From: an uncultured Collinsella sp.
GTDB taxonomy: Bacteria; Actinomycetota; Coriobacteriia; Coriobacteriales; Coriobacteriaceae
Direction: 5' to 3'
Assembly: GCA_900542305.1 (NCBI GenBank)
Contig: UQMU01000006.1
Span: forward strand, 15,478 to 79,477
Length of the DNA: 64,000 nucleotides
How positions within the stretch are numbered: the first letter of the stretch is position 1; every line of letters begins with the position of its first letter. The position numbers were made by a program, and so were the translations under genes. Under the pieces are notes generated by a model, which was given only the letters and a program-made list of their open reading frames with translations, was not told where the DNA came from and made no database searches. This document shows positions 17,352-25,621 of the stretch, in pieces.

Positions 17352-18434
17352 CTAGAGCGTGTGGCCGTAGGCGTTGGCGGCCTTGATGGCGGCGGCGAAC
17401 TTTTCGTCGGTGAAGGGCTCCGGGTTGCCTTGCTTCCACTCGTTGGTGGCGTGTGCGTATTCGCACAGGGCAGGGATGTCGGCCTCGGAAAGTCCGACCT
17501 GCTCAAGCGTTACGGGCAGGCCCATCTGCTTGTTAAAGGCGGCGTAGCGTTCAAGGCTCTCGGTATCGCCCGTATAGGCAAACAGCACGAGCACGCCCAG
17601 GCTCACGACCTCACCGTGCAGATAGGTTCCCTCGCGCGGAATGCTGCACGTCGCATTGTAGAACGCGTGCGCCACGCTCGAGTTGTAGTAGTAATCGTTT
17701 TGGTTGGTCAGGTTCGAGACATAGCCCGTGTTGACCACGATGTCGAGCGCGATCTGCTTGACGGCCTCGCTCGACAGATTCCGGCGCACGTCCTCAAGAC
17801 CCTGGACGCCATAAGTAAACAGCGGCTCGGAGCAGGTGTGGGCGAGTGCCAGGCCAAGACCGGCGGTATGCTCCAAATTACCGGCGCTCGTGGCGTATTC
17901 GACCTCGGGCTGCTTGGACAGGGCATCGCCCACGCCGGCCCAGAAGTACTCCGCCGGAGCTTCGGCGATAATCTTGGGGTTGATGAAGATATGCGCAGGT
18001 CGGTTGGGGTACGAATGTCCCTCGAGCGAGCCGTCGTCGTTGTACACGACGGCAATGGCGGTCGCGGCCGAGCAGTTGGAACAGATCGTCGGGACGGTGA
18101 AGACGATCTTCTTGAGCTCGATGGCTGCGGTCTTCACGGTGTCGAGTGCCTTGCCGCCGCCACAGGCGATAAGCACGTCTGCCTGCTGGCAAGCGGGGGA
18201 GTTCACGACCTTGGCGATATTGGCGCGCGTGCTGTTGGTGCCGTAGACGCGCGTCTCCAGAATCTCGACGTCGGTGCCTGCCAGCGCAGCCTCGATGCCC
18301 GGCAGCGCCGCAGCCAGGGCTCGCTTGCCGCCGATGATGGCGACCTTGGTCGCTCCGTACTCTGCCAGCGCGGCGGGCAACTCGGTAAAACAATCCTCGC
18401 CAACGGTGTAGTCGCTCATTCCAATCGTGCGCAT
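17352..18434 (-). CDS. Iron-containing alcohol dehydrogenase, glycerol dehydrogenase-like
   Basis: 360 residues; the ATG follows GAAGG by 5 nt. The NAD-binding part has ACGGGKALDTVKTAA (about residues 90-104). Metal-binding positions are suggested by WAGVGDALSK (Asp), and TYLHGEVVSLGVLVL (His). The fold and length match GldA-like enzymes that oxidise glycerol or related polyols with NAD. The family's substrates vary (glycerol, butanol, hydroxy acids, glycerol-1-phosphate), and no kinase or transporter neighbour settles it. It is monocistronic, between two terminators. Confidence 0.82.
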   Translation of the reverse strand: MRTIGMSDYTVGEDCFTELPAALAEYGATKVAIIGGKRALAAALPGIEAALAGTDVEILETRVYGTNSTRANIAKVVNSPACQQADVLIACGGGKALDTVKTAAIELKKIVFTVPTICSNCSAATAIAVVYNDDGSLEGHSYPNRPAHIFINPKIIAEAPAEYFWAGVGDALSKQPEVEYATSAGNLEHTAGLGLALAHTCSEPLFTYGVQGLEDVRRNLSSEAVKQIALDIVVNTGYVSNLTNQNDYYYNSSVAHAFYNATCSIPREGTYLHGEVVSLGVLVLFAYTGDTESLERYAAFNKQMGLPVTLEQVGLSEADIPALCEYAHATNEWKQGNPEPFTDEKFAAAIKAANAYGHTL

Positions 18435-18580
18435 AGCAACCTTCTTTCGTTCGATAAAGTGCTTTCAGGTATTTTGCTCCAAGAGAAGGTCCACAGCCGC
18501 GAGAAATTTCGAACGTATAAAACCAGTGTTGAGGGTTTTTCGCCGGCGCTGAACGTGCTAGCATACTCCGCATAAGCGTT

Positions 18581-18877
18581 GATGGGGACGAGTAGTCGGC
18601 CGTCCGCATGCTACAGAGAGCGGGGAGCGCTGAGAACCCGTGCATGCGACCGATGAAAATCACCCCGGAGCTGCGGTCCCAACGGACGTGCCGCGCAGGT
18701 TCGTCTTAGTAGACATCGCCGAGATGGTCGTCGATACAGACCAGCCGAGTAACGGATGCGAGCGCGCGGCGACGCGAGCGAGGGCATCTAAGCTGGGTGG
18801 TTAAGCGAAGAGCTTTTACGGACAGACTGTCCGTTTTGTGGCGCTTCGTCCCAGCTTGTAGGGACGGGCGCTTTTTT
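18581..18877 (+). promoter_or_regulatory. T-box leader controlling ileS (isoleucine specifier)
   Basis: Stem I starts with GGGGACGAGTAGTCGG and closes with CCGATGAAAATCACCCC; the AGTA bulge faces the specifier loop, and the codon presented is ATC (18659-18661), isoleucine. The T-box core GGGTGGTTAAGCG is at 18795-18807, and its TGGT (18798-18801) would pair with the 3' ACCA of uncharged tRNA-Ile. A terminator follows (18841-18852 with 18861-18871, then six T). Stem I is full length, not the ultrashort form of many actinobacterial ileS leaders. Between core and terminator is an extra hairpin, ACGGACA-GAC-TGTCCGT (18818-18834). The 145 bp between this leader and the dehydrogenase start (18435-18580) must hold the promoter, but no clear -35/-10 pair was seen. 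Confidence 0.9.
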
Positions 18878-18920
18878 GGTGCCCAGAGGGCGTGCGCGCC
18901 CATGACAAGAAAGGGGTACC

Positions 18921-21722
18921 GTGGCAAACGAGTACAAGCAGACGATGAATCTGCCCAAAACCGGATTTCCCATGCGTGCCGGTCTTTCCAAGTCCGAGCC
19001 AAAGCGACTCAAGGACTGGCAGGACAACAAGGTCTACGAGCAAGTTCTAAAGAAGAACGAGGGTCACAAGAAGTTCGTGCTGCACGACGGCCCTCCGTAC
19101 GCCAACGGCCCGATCCACATCGGCCACGCCATGAACAAGATCTCCAAGGACATGATCAACCGTTACTGGATGATGCAGGGCTATGAGGTTCCCTATGTTC
19201 CCGGTTGGGACTGCCACGGTCAGCCGATCGAACATAAGGTCGAGGAGAAGCTCGGCACCGAGAAGTTCAACCAGACCTCCACGGCTAAGATCCGCGAGCT
19301 TTGCAACAAGTTCGCTGTCGAGAACATCGAGCTCCAGAAGGCTGGCTTCCGTCGCCTTGGCGTGCTTGGCGACTGGGACAACCCGTATCTGACGCTCTAT
19401 CACCAGCATGACGCCGCCGACATTGAGGTCTTCAAGGCCATGTTCGACAAGGGCATGATCTATCGCGGCCACAAGCCCGTCCACTGGTGCAAGCACTGCC
19501 ACACCGCGCTGGCCGAGGCTGAGATCGAGTACTCCGACGAGACGAGCCCGTCCATCTTCGTGCGCTTTGAGATGACCTCCAAGCCCGCCGGTCTCGAGAA
19601 CTTCGACGGCCCGGTCGACTTTATCATCTGGACGACCACGCCGTGGACCATCCCCTCCGACCAGGCAGTTTCCCTCAAGCCCGGCGCCGCCTACGTCGCC
19701 GTTGAGCACGACGGCCGCGCCGAGGTCATGCTCGAGGACCTGGCTCCTAAGTGCTGCGAGGAGTTTGGCTGGGAGTACACTCCGGTTATGGTCGACGGCA
19801 AGCCCTATGTGGTTCCCGCCGAGACCTTCCACCACATCCACTACAAGCAGCCGATCTTCGACGGTGTCGAGGGCGTGGCGCTGCTGGCCGATTACGTCGG
19901 TGTCGATGACGGTACCGGTATTGTCCACAACTCGCCCGGCCACGGCGTCGACGACTACTTTGCCTGCCTCAAGGAGGGCATCACCGACATCTGCATGCCG
20001 GTCGATGACGACGGCAAGTTCTACACTGGCGAGGAGTTTGGCACCGGTGGCCCCTTCAGCGGTATGGACACCGATGAGGCCAACCCGCACATCATCGAGT
20101 TCCTGCGCGAGCGCGGTACCCTAGTCCTCGAGAAGAAGATCACGCACAGCTATCCGCACTGCTGGCGTTGCAAGCACCCGGTGCTCTTCCGTGCTACCGA
20201 CCAGTGGTTTGTCTCGATGGACAAGACCGGTTTGCGCGAGCAGGCTGGCAAAGAGGTCCGCGAGAACGTCAAGTGGTATCCGGCTCACGCGGCCAACCGC
20301 ATCGGCGCCATGGTCGAGCAGCGTCCCGACTGGTGCATCAGCCGTCAGCGCAACTGGGGCGTGCCTATCCCCAGCTACACTTGCGCCGACTGCGGCGAGA
20401 AGGTCATGAACGACGCCACGCTCGACGCCGTCATTAAGCTCTTCCACGAGAAGGGCTCCGACGCCTGGTTCACCGACGCTCCCGAGAGTTACCTGGGCGA
20501 GGCTTGCGTTTGCCCCAAGTGTGGCGGCCATCACCTCAAGGCTGATAAGGACATTCTCGACGTGTGGTGGGACTCCGGCGTGTCCTGGAAGGCCGTCTGC
20601 GAGTATCGACCCGAGCTTGAGTACCCGGCTGACGTGTATCTCGAGGGCTCCGACCAGCATCGCGGTTGGTTCCAGAGCTCGCTGCTCACCTCGGTGGGTG
20701 CCAACGGCCATGCTCCGTACAAGGCGGTCGTCTCGCAGGGCTTCACGCTCGATGGCCAGGGCCGCAAGATGTCCAAGTCGCTCGGCAACGTCATCGACCC
20801 CAACAAGGTCTGCGACGAGATGGGTGCTGACATCATCCGTCTCTGGGTTGCCTCCGTCGACACCAGCTCCGACGTCTCCATCGACCATGAGATTCTCGCT
20901 CGTACGTCCGATGCCTATCGTCGTTTCCGCAACACGCTGCGCTTCTTGCTCTCCGAGCTCGAGGGTCAGTTTGAGCCCGAGACCGACGGCGTCGCCTTTG
21001 CCGACCTGCTGCCGCTCGACAAGCTCATGGTTGCCCGTCTGACCCAGGTCCAGGCCGAGGTCGACGACGCCTACGCCAGCTATGAGTTCCCGCGCGCCTA
21101 CCGTGCGCTCTATGACTTCGTGGTTACCGAGCTTTCCAACGTGTATCTCGACGCCCTGAAGGATCGTCTGTACTGCGACAAGCCCGGCTCGCTCGAGCGC
21201 CGCAGTGCCCAGACCGTGCTGGCCGAGCTCTTCTCGATGCTCATGCGCGACCTGCAGCCGATCCTGTCCTATACCGTCGACGAGGCCATGGCATATGCGC
21301 CCGCCGGCTGCGTCGATCACCAGAAGTACGCCGCGCTGCTCGATTGGTACAAGTCGCCCATCACGGTCGACGAGGCCAATGAGTTTGAGGGCGTGCTCGA
21401 GGCTTCGCTCGAGCTCCGTAGCGCCGTGACCAAGGCCCTTGAGGATGCCCGTTCTGCCGGCACCTTCACTAAGAGCCAGCAGGTCCGCGTCAAGGCGGTC
21501 GTTCCCGCCGAGATGTACGCGCTGCTGACCGGTGATAAGGCCGTCGACCTGGCCGAGTTCTACATCGTCTCCGATGTTGAGCTGACCCAGGGCGAGGAAC
21601 TCTCCGTTGCCATCGAGGCTGCCGAGGGCGAGTGCTGCGACCGTTGCTGGAACTACCGCACCACCGTTGGCGAGTACAACGGCCACGCTCATATTTGCAA
21701 GCGCTGCGCCGATGCTTTGTAG
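18921..21722 (+). CDS. ileS: Isoleucyl-tRNA synthetase
   Basis: 933 residues; GTG start after AAAGGGG. Class I signatures are HIGH at residues 66-69 (GPIHIGHAMNK) and KMSKS (GRKMSKSLGN). The editing domain (CP1) contains WTTTPWTIPSDQA, with the Thr-rich stretch that clears Val-tRNA. The C-terminus holds a zinc finger, CCDRCWNYRTTVG to CKRC. It charges tRNA-Ile. Expression is governed by the isoleucine T-box leader directly upstream. The stop codon is part of a 15-bp hairpin. Confidence 0.97.
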   Translation: MANEYKQTMNLPKTGFPMRAGLSKSEPKRLKDWQDNKVYEQVLKKNEGHKKFVLHDGPPYANGPIHIGHAMNKISKDMINRYWMMQGYEVPYVPGWDCHGQPIEHKVEEKLGTEKFNQTSTAKIRELCNKFAVENIELQKAGFRRLGVLGDWDNPYLTLYHQHDAADIEVFKAMFDKGMIYRGHKPVHWCKHCHTALAEAEIEYSDETSPSIFVRFEMTSKPAGLENFDGPVDFIIWTTTPWTIPSDQAVSLKPGAAYVAVEHDGRAEVMLEDLAPKCCEEFGWEYTPVMVDGKPYVVPAETFHHIHYKQPIFDGVEGVALLADYVGVDDGTGIVHNSPGHGVDDYFACLKEGITDICMPVDDDGKFYTGEEFGTGGPFSGMDTDEANPHIIEFLRERGTLVLEKKITHSYPHCWRCKHPVLFRATDQWFVSMDKTGLREQAGKEVRENVKWYPAHAANRIGAMVEQRPDWCISRQRNWGVPIPSYTCADCGEKVMNDATLDAVIKLFHEKGSDAWFTDAPESYLGEACVCPKCGGHHLKADKDILDVWWDSGVSWKAVCEYRPELEYPADVYLEGSDQHRGWFQSSLLTSVGANGHAPYKAVVSQGFTLDGQGRKMSKSLGNVIDPNKVCDEMGADIIRLWVASVDTSSDVSIDHEILARTSDAYRRFRNTLRFLLSELEGQFEPETDGVAFADLLPLDKLMVARLTQVQAEVDDAYASYEFPRAYRALYDFVVTELSNVYLDALKDRLYCDKPGSLERRSAQTVLAELFSMLMRDLQPILSYTVDEAMAYAPAGCVDHQKYAALLDWYKSPITVDEANEFEGVLEASLELRSAVTKALEDARSAGTFTKSQQVRVKAVVPAEMYALLTGDKAVDLAEFYIVSDVELTQGEELSVAIEAAEGECCDRCWNYRTTVGEYNGHAHICKRCADAL

Positions 21723-21752
21723 GTTACGGCGTTCGTAGAACGCCGTAACCTA
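21720..21752 (+). terminator. 15-bp perfect hairpin overlapping the ileS stop codon
   Basis: TAGGTTACGGCGTTC (21720-21734) pairs with 21738-21752 around GTA. It is not followed by a T-tract, so it may be a Rho-type or processing structure rather than a classical terminator. Confidence 0.5.
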
Positions 21753-21762
21753 CCGACGCTGC

Positions 21763-21860
21763 AAACGCCCCTAAGCGGCAATCTGACGTTCAATCGTCGG
21801 TCGCGTACCAAAGTACGCTTCCCTCCTCTTTCACGTCACCTTGCTCGCTTAGGGACGTTT
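21763..21860. repeat. 98-bp multi-stem intergenic element
   Basis: The outer arms AAACGCCCCTAAGCG (21763-21777) and CGCTTAGGGACGTTT (21846-21860) are complementary with one mismatch. Nested inside are TGACGT/ACGTCA and GCGTA-CCAAAG-TACGC. The whole stretch can fold as a three-tier stem. It has no coding potential. It may be a repeat unit, a small RNA or an extended terminator; only one copy was seen here. Confidence 0.55.
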
Positions 21861-21945
21861 TCGCTGTTGGTGACGATAACGCGGCGTTTCCATTGCTGGA
21901 GCTAGAGGCTTTCTTTCGACTTGCGTTTTTAGTCTAAAGCTATTA

Positions 21946-21985
21946 AGCGACATTCCGTTATTCGGAATGTCGCTTTCGTTTTTAG
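21946..21985 (+). terminator. Intrinsic terminator before lspA
   Basis: AAGCGACATTCCG (21946-21958) pairs perfectly with 21964-21976 around TTATT, then TCGTTTTT. The remaining 110 bp up to lspA are AT-richer and probably hold its promoter, but no convincing -35/-10 pair was found. Confidence 0.85.
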
Positions 21986-22095
21986 CTGGCTATTTCGCTT
22001 GCGTTGGTGGATATGTCGTGCGTTCTGCGTATGGCAATATAAGATAGTTCTTTGTATTAAACGTAATTCGATGATCTTGAGGGTAGGGGATTTCT

Positions 22096-22695
22096 TTGGG
22101 TCGTGCTGGGGATATGACGCCGCCTTTGCGCTGGCGGTTAGGTGTTGCTGGTGGGGTGGTGCTGGTTGTGCTGCTTTTTGATCAGTTGACCAAGCTTGCG
22201 GTTCGTGCCGTGGGCGATGCACTGCATGTGACCGTCATCCCCGGCGTGATCGACTTCCTGTTTGTCCGCAATATCGGCGCTGCCTTTAGCATGGGCGAGG
22301 GGCATGGCATCGCGTTTGCCGTGCTGGCGCTGGCGGTCATTGTCGCTATTGCCGTGTACCTCATTCGTGCACCACAGCTCGCCCATCTTGAGGTTGTGGG
22401 CATGGCGATGGTTGCGGGCGGTGCTATCGGCAACGCTATCGATCGTTTGGCCTTTGGCTTCGTGACCGATTTTATTGCCACCACCTTCATCGACTTCCCC
22501 GTCTTCAATGTGGCCGATATCGGCATTACCTTGGGCGTCGTGCTCGCCCTCTTCGGATTCATGTTCTTGAGCCCCGCGGCCCGCGAGGTTGATGCGACTG
22601 CCGAGCTCAATGCCCGTGATGAGGCCCGCGCTAAGCGCAAGGCCAAGCAGCGTGGGGAGCGTGCCCGCAAGATTCGCGAAAGGAATGAGCGTTAA
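22096..22695 (+). CDS. lspA: Lipoprotein signal peptidase (signal peptidase II)
   Basis: 199 residues from a TTG at 22096 with AGGGG 6 nt upstream; an ATG at 22114 (six residues shorter) has only a poorly spaced GGGG. Four membrane helices are visible. Conserved boxes are FDQLTKLAV, RNIGAAFSMG, GGAIGNAIDRLAFGFVTDFI (first catalytic Asp in NAIDR) and FNVADIGI (second Asp). It cleaves prolipoproteins, such as the two lipoproteins encoded near 60-61 kb. A basic, charged C-terminal tail (about 40 residues) extends beyond the usual end. Its stop overlaps the next gene (TAATG). Confidence 0.92.
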   Translation: MGRAGDMTPPLRWRLGVAGGVVLVVLLFDQLTKLAVRAVGDALHVTVIPGVIDFLFVRNIGAAFSMGEGHGIAFAVLALAVIVAIAVYLIRAPQLAHLEVVGMAMVAGGAIGNAIDRLAFGFVTDFIATTFIDFPVFNVADIGITLGVVLALFGFMFLSPAAREVDATAELNARDEARAKRKAKQRGERARKIRERNER

Positions 22696-23708
22696 TGGCC
22701 GACATCCATATTCTTGTTGCCGACGATTCCGCTGGTCAGCGTCTTGACGCCTATTTGGGCGCCAACGATGGCTGTCCCACGCGCTCTGCCTGCGCGCATC
22801 TGATCGAGGGAGGCGCCGTTGCCGTCAACGGTGAGACTTGTCTCTCTAAAAAGTGCGCCGTACGCGCCGGCGATCGCATCTCGGTCGACTTGCCCGAGCC
22901 GCACGACCCGACCGTCGTGATTCCCGAGGCCATTCCCCTCGATATCCGCTACGAGGACGACTACCTTATCGTGCTCTCCAAGCAGCGGGGCCTGGTGTGC
23001 CATCCCGCCCATGGCCACGAGAGCGGCACCCTTGCGAACGCTCTGGTCTACCACTGCGGCATCGACCATCTTGGTACCGTACAGGGTGAGGACCGCCCCG
23101 GGATCGTGCATCGTTTGGATCGCGATACCTCGGGTCTCATGCTTGCGGCAAAGGACGACGACACGCAGCGCGCGCTTCAAAATCTCATTCGCACGCGCAC
23201 GCTCGATCGTCGCTATATCACGCTCGTTCACGGGCACATCGCCATGGACGAGGGCACCATCAATACCGGTATCGCCCGTTCTACGCGCGACCGCGTCAAG
23301 ATGGCGGTTTCGGACGACCCCTTTGCCCGTCAGGCCATTACGACCTTTAAAGTCCTCGAGCGCTTCGATTCCACGCGTTTCGACGACGGCTATACGCTCG
23401 TCGAGTGCCACCTGTTTACGGGCCGCACACATCAGATTCGCGTGCATATGCGCCATATCAACCACGCCTGCGTGGGCGATCCGCTCTACGGTAAGTGCGA
23501 TGCGCGTGCCGATCAGGGTCTGACCAGGCAATTCCTTCATTCCTGGCGCGTCGCATTCGACCATCCCGTGACGGGTGAGCGCATCGAATGCCGCGACGAG
23601 CTGCCTTGGGATCTTGCTGCGGTTCTTGACGACCTGGCCCCGCGCTCGCTTGGCCGCACCGCCGCCGGCGACGACATCGTCCCGCAGCTCGGTCTTCTCG
23701 AAGCCTAG
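22695..23708 (+). CDS. rluD: RluA-family pseudouridine synthase
   Basis: 337 residues. An N-terminal S4 RNA-binding domain (about 1-75) is followed by the pseudouridine synthase domain with the catalytic Asp in GIVHRLDRDTSGLMLAAK (about residue 140). HLFTGRTHQIRVHMRH is the second family signature. It isomerises uridines in 23S rRNA (RluC/RluD type); the precise site is not predictable. Coupling to lspA by a one-base overlap is a very common gene pair in Gram-positive bacteria. Confidence 0.9.
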   Translation: MADIHILVADDSAGQRLDAYLGANDGCPTRSACAHLIEGGAVAVNGETCLSKKCAVRAGDRISVDLPEPHDPTVVIPEAIPLDIRYEDDYLIVLSKQRGLVCHPAHGHESGTLANALVYHCGIDHLGTVQGEDRPGIVHRLDRDTSGLMLAAKDDDTQRALQNLIRTRTLDRRYITLVHGHIAMDEGTINTGIARSTRDRVKMAVSDDPFARQAITTFKVLERFDSTRFDDGYTLVECHLFTGRTHQIRVHMRHINHACVGDPLYGKCDARADQGLTRQFLHSWRVAFDHPVTGERIECRDELPWDLAAVLDDLAPRSLGRTAAGDDIVPQLGLLEA

Positions 23709-23726
23709 CCAGTATTAGGTGGTTTC

Positions 23727-23756
23727 TTGAACTCGGTAAGCCTGCGGTAAGATATA
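23727..23756 (+). promoter_or_regulatory. Possible promoter of the glycosyltransferase gene
   Basis: TTGAAC (23727-23732) and the AT-rich GATATA (23751-23756) are 18 bp apart; TAAGAT (23748-23753) is an alternative -10 element. Confidence 0.35.
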
Positions 23757-23790
23757 CGATTGTTTACGTTACGCGTTGCTGGGAGCCTGC

Positions 23791-25086
23791 ATGCTCGCCT
23801 TTTTACAAACCAACACACCCATCGTGATCTTCAACCAGATTGTCGTCACGCTGCTCACGGTCTGCTTTCTGTACCAGGTGGTCTTCTTTGTCATTGGCGC
23901 TCTTCGTGGCGAGGTCGCGCCTCCCAAGGCCAAAAAACTCCATCGCTATGCCTTTTTTATCGCGGCGCATAATGAGGAGGCCGTGATCGCCAACCTCGTT
24001 CGCTCCATCAAGGACCAGGATTATCCGTCCGAGCTCATCGAGGTTTTCGTGGTCGCCGATGCCTGCACCGACAACACGGCGCAGCTCGCGCGCGAGGCCG
24101 GTGCCATTGTTTACGAGCGCAATGACCTGGCCCGCAAGGGCAAGAGCTGGGTCATGGACTTTGGCTTCGACCGCATTCTCAACGAGTATCCCGACACGTT
24201 TGAGGGCTACTTTATCTTCGATGCCGATAACGTTATCTCCCGCGATTACGTTTCCAAGATGAATGATGCCTTTGACCAGGGCTTCCATGTGGTCACGAGC
24301 TATCGCAATTCCAAGAACTTCGGCAGCTCGTGGATCTCGGCTGCTAATGCCACGTGGTATCTACGCGAGGCGCGCTTCCTCAACAACGCGCGTAATATCT
24401 GCAAGACGTCCTGCGCTGTTTCGGGTTCGGGCTACCTCATCTCCGCCAGCGTTATCGAGGGCATGCACGGTTGGCAGTTCCACACGCTGACCGAGGACAT
24501 TCAGTTCACCACGTTCTGCGCCATTCACGGCATTCGCATTGGCTATGCGCCGGCGGAGTTCTTTGACGAACAACCCGTGACGTTTAAGGCGTCCTGGAAA
24601 CAGCGCATGCGTTGGACCAAGGGCTTCTACCAGGTGTTCTTTACTTACGGTAAGCACCTGGTCAAGTCGACCTTCCGCTACCATCGCTTTGCCGCCTACG
24701 ACATGTTCATGACGATCGCCCCGGGTATGCTGCTGTCGCTCATCTCGATGCTCGCCAATGCGACGTTCCTGATCGTGGGTGGACTCTCGCACGGCTTTTT
24801 GGCTACCGAAGTCGAGATGCAGGCCTGTGCCGCTTCGCTCATTATGACCTTCGCCATGATGTATCTGACTTTCTTTATCCTGGCGCTGCTCACGACTATC
24901 TTTGAGTACAAGCACATTCACTGCGCGCAAAAGTGGCGTCTGGTGACTAACCTGTTTACCTTCCCGATCTTTATGTTCAGCTATATCCCCATCACGGTGG
25001 CCGCGCTGTTCCTGAAGGTCGACTGGGTCCCGACGCAGCACGCCGTCAGCGTTACCCTTGACGAGGTCATGCAAGGCGCCAAATAA
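23791..25086 (+). CDS. Membrane-bound family 2 glycosyltransferase
   Basis: 431 residues; the ATG at 23791 is 5 nt after GGGAG. One N-terminal helix (about 10-38) precedes a GT-A domain. AHNEEAVIANLVRSIKDQDY begins it, FDADNVISRDYV holds the DxD metal site (about residues 144-146), the acceptor Asp is in TEDIQFT, and QRMRWTKGF is the QxxRW motif of processive or cellulose-synthase-like enzymes. Four or so C-terminal helices follow. It probably transfers sugar from a nucleotide sugar to a lipid or polysaccharide at the membrane; the product is unknown. It is transcribed alone. Confidence 0.85.
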   Translation: MLAFLQTNTPIVIFNQIVVTLLTVCFLYQVVFFVIGALRGEVAPPKAKKLHRYAFFIAAHNEEAVIANLVRSIKDQDYPSELIEVFVVADACTDNTAQLAREAGAIVYERNDLARKGKSWVMDFGFDRILNEYPDTFEGYFIFDADNVISRDYVSKMNDAFDQGFHVVTSYRNSKNFGSSWISAANATWYLREARFLNNARNICKTSCAVSGSGYLISASVIEGMHGWQFHTLTEDIQFTTFCAIHGIRIGYAPAEFFDEQPVTFKASWKQRMRWTKGFYQVFFTYGKHLVKSTFRYHRFAAYDMFMTIAPGMLLSLISMLANATFLIVGGLSHGFLATEVEMQACAASLIMTFAMMYLTFFILALLTTIFEYKHIHCAQKWRLVTNLFTFPIFMFSYIPITVAALFLKVDWVPTQHAVSVTLDEVMQGAK

Positions 25087-25094
25087 CCACCACC

Positions 25095-25137
25095 AAAACC
25101 ACCGCAAAGGGGACAGGCACCTTTGTGGTGGTTTTTG
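25095..25137 (+). terminator. Intrinsic terminator after the glycosyltransferase
   Basis: AAAACCACCGCAAAGG (25095-25110) pairs with CCTTTGTGGTGGTTTT (25120-25135) with one G-U pair around GGACAGGCA, followed by T. Its stem closely resembles the terminator at 17301-17345. Confidence 0.88.
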
Positions 25138-25140
25138 CTT

Positions 25141-25156
25141 TTGAGCAGCTGCTCAA
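25141..25156. promoter_or_regulatory. Perfect 16-bp palindrome before the prepilin peptidase
   Basis: TTGAGCAGCTGCTCAA is fully symmetrical and abuts the AAGGAGG ribosome site (25155-25161). It could be an operator or a hairpin that limits translation. Confidence 0.4.
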
Positions 25157-25167
25157 GGAGGTTTTCG

Positions 25168-25590
25168 ATGATCTATATCCCGTTTTGGATTTGCATCTTT
25201 GCCGGCGTGGCAATTGATGCCCGAGAGCGACGGTTTCCCAATGGGCTTGCCGGCGCATGTGCCGTGGCGGCGTTGGCGGGCGTTTGGCTCGACCTCGGTT
25301 TGAACACAGCGCTTGACCACGCCGGTCTTGCGGTCATCGTCTACCTTGGCCTTGTGCTTACCGAGTCGCTCTGGCGTAGAGTTCGCCACGCTCCTGGCAT
25401 TGGCATGGGGGACGTCAAGGCACTCTTTGCCCTTTGTACCTTCGATCCCCTGGGCGGCGTTGTCGCGTTTGCGGTTGCGCTCCTGACCCTTGCCGTCGCT
25501 TGCCTCATCGCAAAATCGCGCTCCCTGCCATTGCTCCCGTTTTTAGTGCCGATTTTTGCCATAATCGAGGTCGTGGGCTGCACTTTGTAA
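25168..25590 (+). CDS. Minimal A24-type prepilin peptidase
   Basis: 140 residues; the ATG at 25168 follows AAGGAGG. Four to five hydrophobic segments surround the two catalytic Asp sites of the A24 aspartic peptidases: AIDARERRFPN (about residue 14) and GMGDVKA (GxGD, about residue 78). The N-terminal methylase domain of PilD is missing, so it resembles the short TadV/CpaA-type enzymes. No pilin, ATPase or secretin genes occur in the window, so its substrates must lie elsewhere. Confidence 0.78.
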   Translation: MIYIPFWICIFAGVAIDARERRFPNGLAGACAVAALAGVWLDLGLNTALDHAGLAVIVYLGLVLTESLWRRVRHAPGIGMGDVKALFALCTFDPLGGVVAFAVALLTLAVACLIAKSRSLPLLPFLVPIFAIIEVVGCTL

Positions 25591-25621
25591 CCGATTGCGC
25601 ATCCTTTTTAAGGAGCATGCC

